Of a DNA stretch of 64,000 nt, positions 59,401 to 64,000 are shown in pieces. Source of the stretch: Formicarius rufipectus (lineage: Eukaryota > Chordata > Aves > Passeriformes > Formicariidae). The notes under the pieces were generated by a model. The model worked only from the letters and a program-made list of their open reading frames with translations. It did no database searches and was not told where the DNA came from. The stretch is taken from NCBI GenBank assembly GCA_013399695.1, contig VXAU01001873.1:247357-311356 (forward strand), read 5' to 3'. A program made the position numbers and the translations under genes. Positions within the stretch are counted from its first letter, which is position 1. Each line of letters opens with the position of its first letter.

Positions 59401-62400
59401 AACACAAATCATTTTACAAAGGGAGTAACAGAGCACTCCAAGACATTTGCATCCAGCTGTGGTGTTCTCCTGGGCAGTGCCGGGAAGGAGAACAGGACAT
59501 CTGCAGCCCATCTACTCACAAAGGCCAGGTGTGGATTATGCAATGGAGAAAAAAAGATTTCCAACTGAAGCATTTCAATCTCATAAGGCTAAAAGAGTCC
59601 CAAACATTACAGAACCTAAATATAGGAACTAAACCACACAAGTAGAACAAGTCAGACGCTCGTACATTTGTCTATTTGCTGATTGTGCTGAAGAATCTCA
59701 CAGAGGAAGATGCCAAGAGCCGGCAGGAGAGATGATGAGCGCACAATACAAGATCGGCAGAGGAAACAAGGGGGTTTTAATGTAAACACAATTTCAGTAT
59801 TTCCTAGAAAAAGGGATGTTATTCTGCCTAACTGATCTTTTTCTAAGAAGTCTCTGTCACCCTTCTCCATGTCCTCCCTTGCCACACAACATTGACTGTG
59901 TGTACTTCAAACAGACACCGAACACACTCTGCAGATGGAAGTCACCAGTTTCCGTATTTTAAGGATTCCTTCTCCTCCTTTATTCTGCTGAGAACACTGA
60001 GCCGTGGCCCAGCAGGGGCTGTGAGCGATGGCCGCTGGCACTACAATCCCCACACGTGCTCCCGCACGGCACGCGCCTTCTGCGCCGAGCCCTTCAAAGA
60101 CTTGGGGCAGTTCACAGTTCAGCTCCAAAATGGGGTTAAAAAAAAGAAAAAAGGCAACAAAAAAACCCAAACCGCCTTCAGCAAATACAAATATTCCTGT
60201 GAGTTTTACAATTGTACTTTATGCTTCGTAATATATGCCGGTATTAAAATTTATTTTACACTTAAACTAATCAGAAAATAAATGTTACATCAAGCTTCAT
60301 CTGTGTACCTGCCAATCATAGTAGTTTTTTTATTCTGTATATTTTTAAAATTTGTAATTTATATCAATGTCTCTGCAGGGTAAATACTTGACAAGCAATG
60401 ATAAATCAGATAAAATAGCTTAGAATTAACGTGCCATCAAACCTACAACATCTGCTAAATTAAAATGCAACAAAACCACATTTCCAGTTTTGTAAATATT
60501 AGCAGCTATTTGTGATTATATATAGAATGCTGGAAGACAGCAGTATGATTAATAAATACTGCTCCGGAGGGCACTGACAGTTTTTAATGCTGTGCTACAC
60601 AGAGTTGGATTTAACCATTCAATGTCATGAATCTAAAAGCAACACCACTTTTCTTATTGGGGGGGAGGTGGGTGGAGAAAATAACCAAAACCCCAGAGAT
60701 AAATATATTCAATTATAGCCAAGTTGAAGGTTCTACTTCTTGAACAGCTCTGAGAGGAATGGAGAGGGAATGGAGGGAGACAGGGAGTTAAAACCTTCCT
60801 TCATCTTGTCCTGCATCCACACCACTGGCTTCCCATCCTTCCCTTTCCAAGTGCAGGTAGTGATTCACTGAGCCTGCATGTGCCTCACTGTTGGGATTTT
60901 CTTTCCAAGGGGATTCTGGATCTGGTCACTGCTCTTTGCATCCAGGTTTTTATTGCCCCTCCCAGGGTCAATGACTCTTCCCCACATGAAGCAATACATA
61001 ATTACTGCCCTAATCGTCCCCGGAGTTGTGTATGCACTGAGATATTTTTAAAGGATCGATGGTGGAATGTGCATTTCTGGTTAGAGCCTGAGCAATTCCT
61101 TAACAGAGCAGGGCTCAGACAGGGCACAGGCCCTGGGACAGCTCTCGGGAGCCTCAGGGTGCTACAATCATGTGCTGCACATTCCTTCACTGCTGGGAGA
61201 AAGGAGACAGAGGTGACCGTGCCTAATCCTCACCCTGATGGTGTGATTAACTCATGATCACCACTACCCCAGGGTTTGCTTCTGGCTGACAGAAATGTTC
61301 TTTAATAAGGAAAAAAGGCTATTTTTGTTCAAAGACTGGTTTACAGAACAGCTGCTTTCAGTGTTCAGCAGTAGAGTCCAGACTAGTCACCGGAGTTGCC
61401 CAATTACCCTGGGTGAGACAGAGCTGCCCTCATCCAAATTATCCTGCTGGAATGTCAGGGAGTTCTCTGGCAGCACTTGCAGCTTCCCAGTGGCTCACAC
61501 AGTTTATGCCCTCAAGGTCTGTGCATTTGTTTGCCTCTGCTTCCTTTCCTCTTCCCAAATCACGGTGCCCAGCACAGGCAGCAGTTTTATTTTGCTTGGG
61601 ACTAGTTCAAGACTCTTTCTCAATTGGAAGGAAGTAATTTACTGACCAGCAAATTCTACACTAATTTTCTTGCATGCTGGCTGAGGTAGGTAAGAATTGC
61701 ATTAGGGGTAAAAATATTAATATCATTATTTTTCTCATACAGAGATTATGAAATGCCATAGCTAGGCTATAGCTTCTATATGGCCTTCAAATCATATAAA
61801 AGGCTTGCAAAATAGACAGTAAGAAAGGAACCAAAGTGTTGAAACTCCAAAAGACCTCAAAAGCAAAACAAAAATCCAAACAATCAAAAAAGAACACAAC
61901 CAAAAAAACCTGTTTACAGTCAACCACTCCAAATCTGCAATGTTTGAGTCACAAAAACTGGGAAGCTATAAATAAAATTGAAATTTTTCAATCATCATCA
62001 TCTGAATCATTGTTCTGTCTCCATCATTTACTATTTTAAAAAAAATAAAAAAAATATGTATTTTCTCATCCTCTGAGGAAGTCAAGGTCACCATTTGCAG
62101 GATGCCATACTTTTTTGGTAATTACTGTGATATGTGCCTAAAGTGTATCTGCACTTGGAGATATTCCAGCATACGATTCCTCAATAAGTAACCCAAATCA
62201 ACTCCATGCCAGATGCTATTCTTCTGAAGAGTACTCACATATGATATTAATAAAAAATAGAGTATTTAAAATATGTCCCTTATCCTACTGCTCGTGTTGA
62301 CTTTCAGACACAGACAAGTCTGAATTCCATGCTCTACCAAAACTACTTACTCAACTACACTAAATATTTTCGCTAAACAAGATCATATCAATGTTACCAC

Positions 62401-64000
62401 AAAATCTGGACACTCACAAACTCTTGCTAAAAACAAAGGTGAAAGAGGAAAGTAGGCTAGCTCTGATCTATCACTTTTCTCATCACCTGGAATACAACAG
62501 TATCTGTTTGCCATGGGAATTAGATGAAATAAGATCTAATCCCCATGAATACAAAACAGCTATTTCAGGAGCAATAACTTCAGTTCTGTACTAAAGGGAG
62601 AGCAAACGTTTAAATTGAGAGTTGTGCTATTTTTAATACTTTTTTTTCTCACTGCTTGGAGAGTTCCATTTTCCTGTTCAGCACAAAAAGAACCTGCCTG
62701 TATTTTCCCTTAGCTACTCTCATGTCTGAGACATTTGTGCCCACTTGCAGCATCACAAGATGCCTGGTCACAGCTCCTCCCTGCCAGGTTGGTATCGAAC
62801 AGGTACCCGTGGGTCAGGTCTGCCCCAGAGCCCAGTGTAGGTACAGGGATGGTAAATTCCTCTCTACCTCACCATGGCTTGAAGGCAAGAAACTTTGTGT
62901 CAGTCTTAGCTTTGGCTTTCCCTTTCCCAAGAAAGGCTGTTGGGTCCCCAGGAGTTTTGACATATACAACTGGATCCAGGAGGGAGTGTGGGAACTGCCA
63001 GTTTGTTTCTGTGGGCCACTATTTGATCCCCAGAGCCCAATGGCTCCACTTGCCGTTTAACGCCAAAAGACCTTAATTACAGTTAAGAAATATTTCTTTG
63101 GTCCTAGCCTGTTGTACCTCCTCCAGTGCCTGATACACAACCTCATACTTGCTGAAAGACCTGCCCTAGAATGGCACCAAGGAATGGGATAGCTGAAGAA
63201 CACCAAAATGTCATTGCATCAGTGACGCTACTACCTTGTAATCAAATGTGTGTGTTTCTTTTAGGTGTGTTTCTGTAGGCAGCATTCTCATAGGATTTGA
63301 GTAAAAGCCTTGAAATTTCAGAGGGATTCATATTATTGGCAGCTTTTGCCATTCTAGTATTTTGAAGAGTTTTTGAAACGGCACAGAAGTTTCAATTTGC
63401 CAATCAAGCTTCTATCAGTAGATAGAAACATCTACAGATTATCCAAACTGATAGAAGCCTAGCACTCAATCATGCTTACCGAAGATCTCAGAAATCAAGC
63501 AGGCCTAATTAGCAAGGGGTGATTCGGCAGCACAGTAATGCTAGAAAGAGAAAAAGCAGAGGCACTGAGGTGCAGAAGTAATAGAAGTTCTTTCAGACAG
63601 CCATGCAGGTGCATGGCTTAGAGCAGAGACTTCACAAAACTATCAAGAAGTGACCAGTGGTCCCCACCTCCCAGGGTCAAACCCAACAAGTGAAACCACA
63701 GTGACTTCAGAGCTACCACCAGCACGTGGAGGACACAAAGCAAAAGTGATGCAAGCTCTCCCAAAAACTGCTTTCTCCTTTTCCCCCTCCTTGTCCACAC
63801 CAGGAGTGTGACCCAGCCCTGGCCTGGAGAGATGGGAGCCAAGTTAGCTCTTTTTACATCTTTTATTCTTTAACTCCTACTGTAAGAATACCAACACGGG
63901 CCAATTACTGCCAATTCAGTGGTCATTTCTGCAACAACATCCATCCACTGGGAACCATCTGAGACAATCAAACAGTTTTCAAACAAGTTGCCAAACAGCT
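56421..64000 (-). other. PREX1: PREX1 intron upstream of w1 (continues past window)
   Basis: At least 7.6 kb. I looked on the minus strand for the preceding DH exon (SPIQRICKYPLLLK-type) and for earlier DH sequence and found none. It contains a GC-richer part at about 58700-58930, a CpG cluster at 60001-60090, an AT-rich stretch at 60180-60560 with an AATAAA at 60277-60282 on the plus strand, and inverted repeats at 63408-63458. No transposon recognised. Confidence 0.65.
63408..63458. repeat. Nested inverted repeat, potential stem-loop
   Basis: GCTTCTATCAGT (63408-63419) is matched exactly by its reverse complement at 63447-63458. A second inverted repeat (GTAGAT 63418-63423, ATCTAC 63430-63435) sits between the arms. 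Either stem could form in DNA or transcript. Confidence 0.85.

Noticed and set aside
56421..64000. Upstream DH exon in this interval
   Set aside because: No minus-strand frame carries the conserved sequence that should precede ELAKRTP, and no AG/GT-bounded candidate was found.
1..64000. Prokaryotic features, CRISPR arrays, rRNA or tRNA genes
   Set aside because: The window is spliced eukaryotic gene sequence. No such array or RNA gene was seen.

Overview
The window is vertebrate nuclear DNA, almost certainly from a bird. It lies inside one large gene on the minus strand. I joined 35 GT-AG exons, and their product matches P-Rex1 (PREX1, phosphatidylinositol-3,4,5-trisphosphate-dependent Rac exchange factor 1) along its whole length, from the end of the DH domain to the C-terminal stop codon. 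The 35 coding segments total 4,401 nt (1,466 codons plus TAG) and every junction keeps the reading frame. From memory, human PREX1 has 40 exons and 1,659 residues. On that basis exons 1-5, with the promoter, N-terminus and most of the DH domain, lie beyond position 64000, and most of the 3' UTR lies before position 1. I number the exons w1 to w35 in transcription order, from high to low coordinates.

The bird assignment rests on CR1 LINE fragments in both orientations, an LTR of a type common in avian genomes, a second avian-type LTR-like block, and compact introns (about 56 kb for 35 exons). There are no Alu, L1 or other mammalian repeats. The species cannot be told from the sequence.

Layout from the 5' end of the gene to the 3' end: 56421-64000 is intron upstream of w1, with no exon found. 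w1 (56.3-56.4 kb) is the end of the catalytic DH domain. w2-w4 (49.8-54.4 kb) are the PH domain. w5-w7 (41.5-45.9 kb) are DEP1. w8-w11 (33.0-40.9 kb) are DEP2 and the lead into PDZ1. w12-w14 are PDZ1 and the start of PDZ2. w15-w16 complete PDZ2 and add a variable linker. w17-w35 (0.1-21.8 kb) are the C-terminal inositol-polyphosphate-4-phosphatase-like (IP4P) domain, including a CX5R motif interrupted by an intron between w32 and w33. The protein is a cytosolic/membrane Rac GEF activated by PIP3 and G-beta-gamma. The DH-PH pair does the exchange, and the DEP, PDZ and IP4P parts fold back to inhibit it and receive regulatory signals.

I found no second protein-coding gene, RNA gene or undescribed system. 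The best second-look items are a 53-bp tandem array that copies the splice donor of exon w22 into two decoy donors, a GC-rich unclassified insert at about 14.2-14.8 kb, two LTR-like insertions, a CpG cluster near 60.05 kb in the upstream intron, and a few perfect inverted repeats.
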